In this document: positions 25,252 to 32,564 of the stretch, in pieces
How positions within the stretch are numbered: position 1 is the stretch's first letter
Layout of the letters: each line of letters opens with the position of its first letter
NCBI RefSeq assembly: GCF_006538365.1
Contig: NZ_BJKN01000003.1
Location: 13,106 to 62,421 of the forward strand
Direction: 5' to 3'
DNA from: Moorella sp. E308F
Lineage (GTDB): Bacteria; Bacillota; DSM-521; Neomoorellales; Neomoorellaceae
Length of the DNA: 49,316 nucleotides
The notes under the pieces: model-generated
Told to the model about the DNA's origin: nothing
Seen by the model: the letters and a program-made list of their open reading frames with translations, nothing else
Databases searched by the model: none
Position numbers and translations under genes: made by a program

Positions 25252-25788
25252 GTGGGAGCCGTGGAACAAATAGCTTCTATTGCTGAACAGGCTCTTAAGG
25301 AGTTACAAGAGGAAATAGCTTCGTTAGAATTCCAAATTGAACAGCTAATAAATAAAAAGAAATTAGCCGAGACTAAAATGAAAAGTCTTCGCATGTTCAT
25401 TGAAACTAACTCGGGAAAAACTTCCGCAATTAGTCTTCCCGAAAACCAAGTTGAAGAGTTACTGGACGATCCTGAAGAAGTTTTTGCTGATATGAAGCCG
25501 CTATCTGGAAAAGAGCTTTCTAATGCAATCGAAGAAGTGTTGCGGGAAGCATTGCCTAATCCCTTGCATTATGAAGAAATTATAAAGAGGCTAAACAGTA
25601 AGGGTATAAGAGTACCTGGTAATCAAGCTAGAAATATTATGAATTACCTGGTGCGGGATCAGCGTTTTATAAGAGTTAAAAAAGGCACATATACTATAAA
25701 ACCTGAGAACGATGTTACAGATGTAAATAACGAAAGCCCTTATTTACCGGAAGGGGTAGATGAAAAAAGTGAAGTAATACAACAATAA
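25252..25788 (+). CDS. coiled-coil HARE-HTH protein
   Basis: 178 residues. An N-terminal coiled coil (about 5-45, LKELQEEIASLEFQIEQL) is followed by a winged-helix HARE-HTH domain (about 80-145: ELSNAIEEVLREALPNPLHY, EEIIKRLNSKGIRVPG, YLVRDQRFIRVKKGTYTI), a fold shared by restriction endonucleases, chromatin proteins and RNA-polymerase delta. An acidic tail ends the protein. It probably binds DNA as a coiled-coil dimer or modifies transcription. GTG 25252 follows AAGGAGGTG. It has its own strong promoter. Confidence 0.78.
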   Translation: MGAVEQIASIAEQALKELQEEIASLEFQIEQLINKKKLAETKMKSLRMFIETNSGKTSAISLPENQVEELLDDPEEVFADMKPLSGKELSNAIEEVLREALPNPLHYEEIIKRLNSKGIRVPGNQARNIMNYLVRDQRFIRVKKGTYTIKPENDVTDVNNESPYLPEGVDEKSEVIQQ

Positions 25789-25958
25789 AGGCCAAGCCAA
25801 CCTGCGACTTGGACCTTGCCCCTGGTGTCCGACGGCGAGCCGATGGACAGCCTGTTATGGGGCCAGCTTATAATAAATAAAATCCCCAACAATTATTATA
25901 ACCCATACTGGCGTCCAGGGCAAGGGTATCCCCGTCGGAGAAAGGATGGTAGCAAGCC

Positions 25959-26078
25959 ATGCTTATTTTCCGAGCGTGGATCACCCTGCGAAATGGTCGC
26001 AGGATTTACGCTAGGGATTATGGCAAAAGGGCATTCCCGATTTGGGTAGAAACTAAAACGGGAACTAAGAAGCCCTAA
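25959..26078 (+). CDS. conserved-looking small basic protein
   Basis: 39 residues: MLIFRAWITLRNGRRIYARD then YGKRAFPIWV and a Lys/Thr tail. The pattern of an aromatic-basic beta strand pair followed by YGK-AFPI recurs, from memory, in short orphan proteins of thermophilic Clostridia. AAAGGA lies 11 bases upstream. It precedes a strong terminator. Function unknown. The upstream stretch 25816-25950 is open but not convincing. Confidence 0.5.
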   Translation: MLIFRAWITLRNGRRIYARDYGKRAFPIWVETKTGTKKP

Positions 26079-26094
26079 GCTAAGTCCCTAAAGG

Positions 26095-26127
26095 AAAGCA
26101 GGATTATGCTGGCTAATCCTGCTTTTA
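26095..26127 (+). terminator. terminator
   Basis: AAAGCAGGATTA pairs perfectly with TAATCCTGCTTT across a 7-base loop, followed by TTTTATTAT. It ends the small basic protein gene. Confidence 0.8.
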
Positions 26128-26161
26128 TTATACCCAACAAAATACGAAAATAAACGTTACT

Positions 26162-26192
26162 AATATTAGTCTATCCATGATAGACTAATATT
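26162..26192. repeat. 31-bp perfect palindrome
   Basis: AATATTAGTCTATC, spacer CAT, GATAGACTAATATT: 14-bp perfect arms. A third partial half-site AGACTAAT follows at 26195-26202. There is no T-run, so it is not a terminator; it looks like a protein-binding or recombination site. Confidence 0.7.
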
Positions 26193-26213
26193 GAGACTAA
26201 TCAGCAGGATTAA

Positions 26214-26524
26214 CCCCTTATCCTTGGTCCCTGGTGCTATCTTTTGGGGAAGCACAGAGAGCTACATGCCTTATGGACAATACTAACCCAAGGCAAGAAA
26301 GGTTATTCCAGGCACCCCGAAACCTTGAGATGGCGGGGGAAGCTGAAAGCCCTTTATTTGCGCCATGAAAAACTGGCAAAAGAAATGAAAAGTAGGAGCT
26401 ATAGCCATTGCAGCCCCTTGATATTCGTTTGGCAACGGGTAGCGCCCTGCAAAATCAGTATGTTAATACACCTGAAGAACAAAAGGCAATTCTAAGGTCC
26501 AAACAATGTGATTGCGATGTGTAG
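26214..26524 (+). pseudogene. endonuclease V-like pyrimidine-dimer glycosylase remnant
   Basis: The frame LLGKHRELHALWTILTQGKK, YSRHPETLRWRGKLKALYLRH, EMKSRSYSHCSP has the layout of T4 endonuclease V-like repair glycosylases (HRE near the front and RHPETLRW-type core). After SHCSP one C appears lost from a C-run near 26418; the next frame gives LDIRLATGSALQ, YVNTPEEQKAILRSKQCDCD and a stop at 26522-26524. The N terminus is missing because a TAA closes the frame at 26211. The family name is moderately sure; its decay is clear. Confidence 0.5.
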
Positions 26525-26554
26525 GGAAGGGCCTACCGCGGAATACTACCACTG

Positions 26555-26794
26555 GTGATAAGAAAAATAGGCCGAATAATTAGAACCTGCCGCTGTGGAA
26601 ACACCTACGTTCACGAAGAACTAGAATCCCCTGAATGCCCAAACTGTGGCCGGATCGGCGAAGTGGAGGACAGAAGAATCCATCGTTGCGAAAACTGCCC
26701 TATAGTTGAAAAGTGCCCTCCGGAACGTAAAGAAGGTGGGACAAAGTATGGAGTCTGCATGCACTATAGGCACCCGGATCCGGTGAGATATTGA
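26555..26794 (+). CDS. zinc-ribbon protein
   Basis: 79 residues with RTCRCGNTYVHEE, SPECPNCGRIGE, HRCENCPIVEKCPP and a late Cys, i.e. at least two zinc knuckles. Small Zn-ribbon proteins of this kind are common in phages and mobile elements as transcription or DNA-binding factors. GTG 26555 is the first start in the frame; no strong ribosome site is seen. Ends 280 bases before the recombinase gene. Confidence 0.55.
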   Translation: MIRKIGRIIRTCRCGNTYVHEELESPECPNCGRIGEVEDRRIHRCENCPIVEKCPPERKEGGTKYGVCMHYRHPDPVRY

Positions 26795-26866
26795 GGTATA
26801 TCTACACCGTGGATTCGGGTCCATTCCTTTTTAGTCAAGATGGTCCTAACGCCATGGAAAAGAACT

Positions 26867-26890
26867 AGCCGGGGTTTATGCCCCGGCTTT
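26867..26890. terminator. terminator
   Basis: GCCGGGG-TTTATG-CCCCGGC followed by TTT on the plus strand. It overlaps the stop codon of the 35-residue minus-strand gene and can end the zinc-ribbon transcript. Confidence 0.6.
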
Positions 26891-26983
26891 CAATAATTGC
26901 CTAATAAACCTTATAATAAATTCTGCTACAATTTCCCAATCAGCCGGATCGTCAGAATAAATCCTCTCTATTTCCATCTCCAT
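26876..26983 (-). CDS. 35-residue protein divergent from the recombinase (candidate excision factor)
   Basis: An acidic N terminus (MEMEIERIYSDDPADW) then a hydrophobic/basic helix (AEFIIRFIRQLLKAG). GGGGAGGG lies 7 bases before the ATG, good evidence that it is real. It shares a roughly 90-base divergent control region with the large serine recombinase. Large serine recombinases need a small, sequence-diverse directionality factor for excision; a tiny gene in this position is a natural candidate, but nothing in the sequence proves it. Confidence 0.55.
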   Translation of the reverse strand: MEMEIERIYSDDPADWEIVAEFIIRFIRQLLKAGA

Positions 26984-27076
26984 GGGGCCACCCTCCCCGG
27001 TGCCGGATTGGTATAATATATTCAAGGCATGAGTTGTCCAAAAACAGGCATAAAATGGTAACGGGTGGGCACCAGG

Positions 27077-28645
27077 ATGGCTAAAGCAGCGATTTATTGC
27101 CGGGTATCTTCGGAGGAACAGGCCGAGAGAGGGACAATTGAAGGCCAGGTCCAATATGCAAAAAAATACTTGGACCTCCATGGGCCAGAGGCTGGAATAA
27201 CGGAATGGGAATTCTACCTTGATGAAGGGGTTTCCGGGACTGTAGCCCTCCCTGACCGACCGGCAGGAGCTCGCCTGGTGGCCGATGCCCGGGCAGGAAA
27301 GTTTCAGGTGCTCTACGTTTACCGGCTGGACCGCCTGGCCCGGAGTGTAAAGCATGTATTGGATACATATGATCTTCTTGAGAAGCAGGGTATCGCCCTC
27401 AAAAGTATGACCGAGGCCTTCGATACAGGCACCCCGACCGGGAAGTTCTTCATGACCCTTCTCGCCAGCATAGCAGCCCTGGAGCGGGATACTATCCTGG
27501 AACGCACCCAGATGGGCAAAGACCGAAAGGCGCGCCAGGGAAAATGGGTTACGGGGATGCCTCCCTTCGGGTACCGGATCGGGGCCGACGGGTCCCTGGA
27601 GGTCTATGAAGATGAGGCCGAGACGATCCGGTTGATTTTCCGCCTCTACCTTGATGGCATGAGCACCATTGACATCGCCAAATATCTCAATGCCCGCGGC
27701 ATCCCTACCCCGGCCAAATCTAAGCGAACGAAGAATAAGAGCACCGGGAAGTGGCACGCCGGCCATATTTCTATTATCCTCCGGACCGAGGCCTACACGG
27801 GAACCTATACCTACCTTAAACGGTCTAAGCGGAGGAAGGATACCATAGAGATACCGGTACCGGTCATAGTTTCTAGCCATGATTTTGTTGCCGCCCAGGC
27901 CAAGCTCATAGAAAACGCCGACGCCGCCCGGGGAAGCCGGGGGCGTAATTACCTGCTCCGGGGGCTTATCTTCTGCGGCAACTGCGGCCGGCGGATGGTC
28001 GGCAGTTCGGGTATGAGTAAAGAGGGGCGGGTTTACTATCGATGCACCGGCGCCATAAACACAGGTGCTGGCCGGCTATGCAACGCGAAGATGATCCGGG
28101 CCAGGGACATTGAACAAGCCGTTTGGCAGGATATTGAGGAGTTTGCTAAGGATCCGGGAAAAGTCCGTGAAATTATGGAGGCTAAAATTAAAGAGAACAA
28201 GCAGAAATTGGACCCGGTAAAAGATGAGCTGGCGGGGCTAGAGAAGGCAATCCTCGAGAAGCAGGCGGCCAGGGGCAAGGTGCTATCATTCTGTGCCCGG
28301 GGTATAATTTCGGACCAAGAAGCCGAGGAGGAGTTAAAAAACCTGGGCCGGGAGATTGAGACCCTGGTAGCCAGGCGAGATTTTCTTTTTGGCAAACAGC
28401 AATCGGCCCAGCAGTTTGAAACGGAAGCCCTCACCGCCCAGGTTCTTATGGAGGACCTGGCGAAACGTCTGCAGGACGTAACTGATGAGCAAAAAGGCGA
28501 AATCATACAGGCCCTGGTTAAGCGGATTGACGTTTATACTATCGAGGAAGATGGAAAGCGTCGGTCCAAGGTAGTCATCCAGTACAGGTTTGGGCCAGGT
28601 TCGGAAATGGCGTTGTATGGTTCTAAGACTAACAGGAAATGCTAA
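27077..28645 (+). CDS. large serine recombinase of element 1
   Basis: About 522 residues. An N-terminal resolvase catalytic domain with the nucleophile Ser in YCRVSSEEQ (near residue 11) and YRLDRLARS; a recombinase domain (GMPPFGYRIGADG); a zinc ribbon (FCGNCGRRMVGS, then YYRCTG and LCN); and a coiled coil before the C terminus (KPVKDEL-like region, EAEEELKNLGREIETL). It should catalyse integration into and excision from prkA. The last codons and the stop lie across the right junction in prkA sequence (28633-28645), so excision changes its C terminus. ATG 27077 is favoured; GTG 27065 is possible. TATAAT lies at 27012-27017. Confidence 0.93.
   Translation: MAKAAIYCRVSSEEQAERGTIEGQVQYAKKYLDLHGPEAGITEWEFYLDEGVSGTVALPDRPAGARLVADARAGKFQVLYVYRLDRLARSVKHVLDTYDLLEKQGIALKSMTEAFDTGTPTGKFFMTLLASIAALERDTILERTQMGKDRKARQGKWVTGMPPFGYRIGADGSLEVYEDEAETIRLIFRLYLDGMSTIDIAKYLNARGIPTPAKSKRTKNKSTGKWHAGHISIILRTEAYTGTYTYLKRSKRRKDTIEIPVPVIVSSHDFVAAQAKLIENADAARGSRGRNYLLRGLIFCGNCGRRMVGSSGMSKEGRVYYRCTGAINTGAGRLCNAKMIRARDIEQAVWQDIEEFAKDPGKVREIMEAKIKENKQKLDPVKDELAGLEKAILEKQAARGKVLSFCARGIISDQEAEEELKNLGREIETLVARRDFLFGKQQSAQQFETEALTAQVLMEDLAKRLQDVTDEQKGEIIQALVKRIDVYTIEEDGKRRSKVVIQYRFGPGSEMALYGSKTNRKC
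28611..28635 (+). repeat. right attachment site of element 1
   Basis: Arm CGTTGTATGGTTCTAAGA at 28611-28628, then CTAA, then CAG at 28633-28635, after which prkA resumes with GAA. The arm is the exact inverse of 18242-18259. Joined in the excised circle, the two arms form a near-perfect palindrome of 48 bases centred within CAG. Confidence 0.85.
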
Positions 28646-28737
28646 AATGTGATGAGAAATTTCTGTATAATCTCCTCAGCCTCTCCCAGGAGGGCAACTT
28701 TAAAGCCGGCCGTTTTGCTTTGATCTCAGCGGATGAG
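28636..28737 (+). pseudogene. prkA: prkA, middle segment (34 codons)
   Basis: This directly continues PrkA after RGIMEFQ: EMLKCDEKFLYNLLSLSQEG then NFKAGRFALISADE, as in the well-conserved PrkA core. The frame matches the 5' segment exactly once element 1 is removed. After GAG (28735-28737) a TAG follows and homology stops, where PrkA normally continues with Leu-Ile-Val-Ala-His. The remaining half of prkA (about 340 codons) is not in the window, so a second interruption begins here. Confidence 0.92.
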
Positions 28738-28781
28738 TAGTCAGTTACCTCATACCACCAATAGCCGATCCCTTAGAGAAG

Positions 28782-30344
28782 CTACTTCCTGAATGAGAAT
28801 AAAGGGTATATTTCCAGGTTAAACTTGCCCTTGCCTGTCTTAGTGAGATATACTGCCGAGATAAGGCCGCGTAGCAAATTGTTTTTTGCCGTCTTGTCTT
28901 TTGCTGCATGATAAGCTGCCAGGAAGGTTTTGATGTTTTCTTTCAGGGTTACCATTTCCCGCTCGGCATTGTCCGGGGCTTTATTATTTTGCGGGATATT
29001 TTCTAAAAGGGCCATCTCCCTTTTTATTTCCTGCTGGCGTTCTAAAAAAGTCTCGTCGTCGTAGACGCCTGCTTCATATTTCTCGCAGATAAAGTTCAAC
29101 CTGCGCCTGAGTTCAGCTTTTTTTTGTTCTATGGCTTCGGCAACGTCCAGGGTGGCCGCCGCTTCTTTCTGGGCGTTATAGGTCTCATTAAACATTTCTA
29201 CTAGCTTTTGCGTATCAAATTCGCCTAGCTGTTCCAGGTAATTTAAAATACTTGCCTCTACATCCCGGTATTTTACAAAGCCACACCCATTAGGGCAGAA
29301 TAAGAATTCTTTGTGATAGACGCTGGTTCCTCCTGTTTTTTTGCGGTAATGCTGGATATTTAACTGCCTTATCATGTGTTTGCCGCATTTGGCGCAGATG
29401 ACCAGGCCAGCCAGTTCGCAGGGCGAAAAATCCATTTTTACATGGGGCCGGCTGGCGTTTTTGAGGTTAATTTTTGCCTGGGCTATTTCCCAGGTTTCTT
29501 TATCTATTATGGGCGGGTGGGCATTATGCACAACTATCCATTCTGATTCGGGCCGCTCATAATACTTGTTTTCAACTCTCCTGCTGGTGCGGAATTTCAC
29601 GGTACCGATATAAACCTCATTTTCTATTATTCGCTTTACAGAAAGGTAATTCCAACGTGCAGCCCGGCCGGGGCTGGTAATGCCAAGGCGGGTAAGGTAA
29701 GTGGCTATTGCTTTGTGGGATACCTCTTTCCCCTCCAACCCGTTATTGAAAAGATCAAATATAAGTCTTACTACTTTGGCTTCCTCTTCGTAAGGTTCAA
29801 GGCGCATGGTATTCTGGTTTAAACGGTAACCATAGGGCACCGAGCCGGCAACCCATTTTCCTTCTTTGGCGTATGTATACCTGGCCCCGATTAAGCGTTC
29901 GCGGGTCATTTCAAATTCTTCCCTGGCCAGGAACAACTCGAACCGAATCTGGCGGAGGTCGGCGCTGTTTTGCGGGTCATACGTCTTAAAGGGGGTGAGG
30001 ATAAAAATACGTTTATTTACAATGAGATCATAAATCTGGCCCATGTCGGTATAAGTGCCCCTGCCGAGACGGGGTATCTCCTTGACGGCTATGGCGTCGT
30101 ATTTACCCTCTTTTAGTTCTTTAATTACCTGTTGGAATACGGGGCGGGTTTCTATTTTATCCCCGGAGCCGATTTCCTCGGCTATATCATACGGGACTTT
30201 AAGCCTCTCCAGTTCGTCAACCATTAATTTCCTTTGGGCTGCCAGGGTATCCTCACCGGTTCGCCTTTCCCGGGCTATGTCCTGCCGGGAACGGCGGAGG
30301 TAGCAAACGATATTGTTTATAGTTGCATCTTCAGGGAGGTACAT
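28782..30344 (-). CDS. large serine recombinase of element 2
   Basis: 520 residues, unrelated in detail to the one in element 1. The catalytic Ser lies in CYLRRSRQD (near residue 19), with EIPRLGRG and the resolvase core; a recombinase domain (GSVPYGYRLNQNT, RWNYLSVKRIIENEVYIG), a zinc ribbon (VICAKCGKHMIRQ, LFCPNGCGFVKYRD) and a coiled coil (KKAELRRRLNFICEKYEAG). ATG 30344 follows AAAAGGAAGG. Its 3' end faces the prkA junction 44 bases away. It should mediate recombination at that junction. Its normal length and intact motifs suggest activity. Confidence 0.92.
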   Translation of the reverse strand: MYLPEDATINNIVCYLRRSRQDIARERRTGEDTLAAQRKLMVDELERLKVPYDIAEEIGSGDKIETRPVFQQVIKELKEGKYDAIAVKEIPRLGRGTYTDMGQIYDLIVNKRIFILTPFKTYDPQNSADLRQIRFELFLAREEFEMTRERLIGARYTYAKEGKWVAGSVPYGYRLNQNTMRLEPYEEEAKVVRLIFDLFNNGLEGKEVSHKAIATYLTRLGITSPGRAARWNYLSVKRIIENEVYIGTVKFRTSRRVENKYYERPESEWIVVHNAHPPIIDKETWEIAQAKINLKNASRPHVKMDFSPCELAGLVICAKCGKHMIRQLNIQHYRKKTGGTSVYHKEFLFCPNGCGFVKYRDVEASILNYLEQLGEFDTQKLVEMFNETYNAQKEAAATLDVAEAIEQKKAELRRRLNFICEKYEAGVYDDETFLERQQEIKREMALLENIPQNNKAPDNAEREMVTLKENIKTFLAAYHAAKDKTAKNNLLRGLISAVYLTKTGKGKFNLEIYPLFSFRK

Positions 30345-30439
30345 GTAGAAACCTTCCTTTTGTTTTTTGGTATGAGTTATATTTCGTTATGTAACCAAAT
30401 ATTCCTGCTTTTTGCAAATACCTCGAAAGGAGCGGTTAT

Positions 30440-30691
30440 ATGGCTTCTGACTTAATCCTTCCTGATCCAGATCCCGCTATTCAGCCAGGGAAAGCAGTTA
30501 TCGGTAAGAACTACCGGGTAAGATACGTGAACCGGGAAAAAAGTCACCCGCTGTATGGCCAGGCCGGGACCGTACAGGCGAGAGCCAGGGGGCCGGGACC
30601 AAGGAATTTGCTTGTAAAGCTGGATGACGGAGAACTGGTGGTGGCACCCTGGGGCAATTGGAGAATGGCAAGGGGGGATAGCGATGTTTAA
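30440..30691 (+). CDS. hypothetical KOW-like small protein
   Basis: 83 residues: KNYRVRYVNREKSHPLYGQA, GTVQARARGPGPRNLLVKL and DDGELVVAPWGNWR suggest a small SH3/KOW-type beta barrel. GAAAGGAG precedes the ATG. It overlaps the cpaB-like gene by 8 bases and is the first gene of the Tad operon. Function unknown. Confidence 0.65.
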   Translation: MASDLILPDPDPAIQPGKAVIGKNYRVRYVNREKSHPLYGQAGTVQARARGPGPRNLLVKLDDGELVVAPWGNWRMARGDSDV

Positions 30692-31274
30692 GAACTACCG
30701 GCTGATGCTGCTGATAGGCCTAATCTGCGGCGGGTTGGCGGCGTTCGGCGCCGTGACTGCCGTCAACCAGAAAGTCGGCGCGGTCCCGGCGGTGGTGGCG
30801 GCAAAAGACATAGAAGGCCGCCGGGCGCTGGCGGCCGGGGACCTGACGGTTTCATTGCTGCCCCGGTCGGCGCTGTACAAAGACGCCCTGGCTTCGGTAA
30901 GCCAGGCGGTGGGGCAGGTGGCCAGGGGGTTTATCCCGGCAGGGACGGTCATGCGGGCATCGATGCTCCTGCCGCCCGATAAGGCGGGGATAAGCGGGAT
31001 TTTGAGCGAATACCCCGGCCTGGTGGCCGTCGCGGTAAAGGTCGATATAGAGACGAATTTGGCCGGCGCTTTGCAGGCCGGGGACAAGGTGCAGGTCATA
31101 GCCCGGCATAAAGATGCGGGAGGCGGCAGGCATGAGGTGGTTGCCAGCGCGGCCCCGGTCCTGGCGGTGAACGACAAAGGCGTCATTTTAGGGCTTACGC
31201 CGGAAGAAAACGGCAGGTACCAGCAGGCCCTGGCCGGGGGCGCTGCAATATCCTTCGCCCTCCTGGGCGAGTAG
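30684..31274 (+). CDS. cpaB: CpaB/RcpC-like SAF-domain pilus protein
   Basis: 196 residues. An N-terminal membrane anchor (MLLIGLICGGLAAFGAVTAV), a SAF domain (VVAAKDIEGRRALAAGDLTV, RGFIPAGTVMRASML) and an RcpC-like domain (LVAVAVKVDIETN, LQAGDKVQVIAR). CpaB/RcpC proteins act in Tad pilus assembly at the envelope. ATG 30684 lies after a GGGGGA stretch; the open frame back to 30624 is not used by the family. Overlaps the previous gene. Confidence 0.85.
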   Translation: MFKNYRLMLLIGLICGGLAAFGAVTAVNQKVGAVPAVVAAKDIEGRRALAAGDLTVSLLPRSALYKDALASVSQAVGQVARGFIPAGTVMRASMLLPPDKAGISGILSEYPGLVAVAVKVDIETNLAGALQAGDKVQVIARHKDAGGGRHEVVASAAPVLAVNDKGVILGLTPEENGRYQQALAGGAAISFALLGE

Positions 31275-31289
31275 GGAGGAGGGGTAGTT

Positions 31290-32564
31290 CTGGAAAAAGC
31301 GATTGTTTTGGGAGACGAAAAATTCGTAGAAACCTTTCTGTCCGGGTGGGCCGGGCCTTTGCCGGTGGCCGGTGCGGCTACGGGTTTGGAAGCGGCGCAG
31401 AACCTGGTTTTGGAAGACAATACGGTGGCCGTGGTGGGGTTTCCAGGTGGTGGCGGGGTAGAACTGGCCAAAGAGATAGCGGCCAGGTACCCCCGTTGCC
31501 GGGTATTCCTGGCCGTGGACGATAAAGACCTGGCCGATATGGCCCTGTGGCGGCGGATGGCCGCCCGGGGCATCGTGCTGGTATCCGTTAATAATGCTGC
31601 CGCGGAGGTGGCGGCGGCGTTAAAGGATGCCGGTTTCAGGGAAGGGCCCGCGCCTTTGCCTTCGGCCCGGGCCGGGGAGAAGCCGGGGAGCTGCCGGGAT
31701 GAAAGGGGAAAAGTATCTATTGCTTTGTGGAGCACCAGGGGCGGTGTGGGCAAGACGGCCCTGGCCGTCTCCCTGGCAGCCCTCCTGGCCGTCCGGGGCC
31801 GGGAGATCAGGAAGGATTACCGGGTGGCGCTGGTGGACGCCGACGCCGACGGCGGGAACTTGAGCTACTGGCTGGGTTGCCCGAATCCCCGGGTGACCCT
31901 GCCGGCCTGGCTTGATGCGCCGGAAGACAGCGTTGGCTGGGATACGGTGCGGGAATACCTGCTCGTTCATGAGAGAAGCGGCCTGTACTTCCTGCCGCGC
32001 TCCAACCGGGCCACCGACGAGGAATACGTCACCGCCGGGCTGATGGCAAAGGTCCATGCCGGGCTGTCAACGTACTTTGACACGGTGATTTACGACATGG
32101 GCACGGCTGTCCGCAAGGAGAACAACTATACTCCTTACCTGCTTTCTACGGTTGACACTATCCTGGTGGTGGCGCGGCCGGACCTGCCCACCATCCAGAG
32201 CATCAAGAACGACCTGGACGAACTGGCGCCCAAATGGGGCCTGGACCCGGGCAAGCTGCGGCTGGTCCTGAACCGGCGGGGGAGGGGAGCAGGGTACAAG
32301 TTAGGAGATATTGCCAGGCATATGGGTATCCCCCTCCTGCTGCCGGGCCTGCCGGAGGACGTCCATGTAGACCGGGCCGCCGGCCGGGGCGAACCCGTGG
32401 TGCTGGCGTACCCGGGCTGCGACTTCAGCCGGGCGGCCGGGCTGATGCTTGCCAACCTCATGGGGCGGGAGTTTGCCGGCGCGGGCGACAAAAAAAGGCC
32501 CTGGGAGCATGTGGCCGGGCTTTTCCGCCGCCGGGCGGCTGCGGCGCGGGGAGGTGAGGCTTGA
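31290..32564 (+). CDS. tadZ: TadZ/CpaE-like P-loop ATPase
   Basis: About 424 residues. An N-terminal receiver-like domain without the usual phosphorylation site, then a MinD/ParA-type ATPase with the deviant Walker motif TRGGVGKTALA (near residue 150), VALVDADADGGNLSYWLG and TVIYDMGTAV. TadZ localises the Tad machine in the cell. GGGAGGAGGGG is well spaced to CTG 31290 but not to the next in-frame start TTG 31308, so a rare CTG start is likely. Its stop overlaps the tadA ATG (TGATG). Confidence 0.85.
   Translation: MEKAIVLGDEKFVETFLSGWAGPLPVAGAATGLEAAQNLVLEDNTVAVVGFPGGGGVELAKEIAARYPRCRVFLAVDDKDLADMALWRRMAARGIVLVSVNNAAAEVAAALKDAGFREGPAPLPSARAGEKPGSCRDERGKVSIALWSTRGGVGKTALAVSLAALLAVRGREIRKDYRVALVDADADGGNLSYWLGCPNPRVTLPAWLDAPEDSVGWDTVREYLLVHERSGLYFLPRSNRATDEEYVTAGLMAKVHAGLSTYFDTVIYDMGTAVRKENNYTPYLLSTVDTILVVARPDLPTIQSIKNDLDELAPKWGLDPGKLRLVLNRRGRGAGYKLGDIARHMGIPLLLPGLPEDVHVDRAAGRGEPVVLAYPGCDFSRAAGLMLANLMGREFAGAGDKKRPWEHVAGLFRRRAAAARGGEA

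Larger units (their letters stand above)
18237..28635. mobile_element. element 1: 10.4-kb prkA-intervening element
   Basis: DNA between two consecutive codons of prkA, bounded by CAG at 18234-18236 and 28633-28635 and by 18-bp inverted arms inside. It carries its own large serine recombinase at the right end, a prophage-type S24 repressor, an ImmA/IrrE remnant, a toxin-antitoxin pair, small zinc-ribbon genes and a nested IS. No structural phage genes or replication genes are seen, so it looks like a reduced prophage kept as an intervening element. Size and layout resemble skin elements in sigK and similar elements in other spore genes. Confidence 0.85.

Noticed and set aside
26984-27880. Long minus-strand ORF opposite the element 1 recombinase
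   Set aside because: It is the antisense shadow of the recombinase; only its last 35 codons, with their own ribosome site, look real.
28738-30440. Right end of element 2 just after its recombinase, near 30370
   Set aside because: GGTATGAG there resembles the arm at 28741-28759 only over 8 bases, and no prkA sequence follows.
30695-31753. 352-codon minus-strand ORF over cpaB/tadZ
   Set aside because: High GC content opens antisense frames; the composition is Ser/Pro/Ala-rich with no motif, while the plus strand has clear families.
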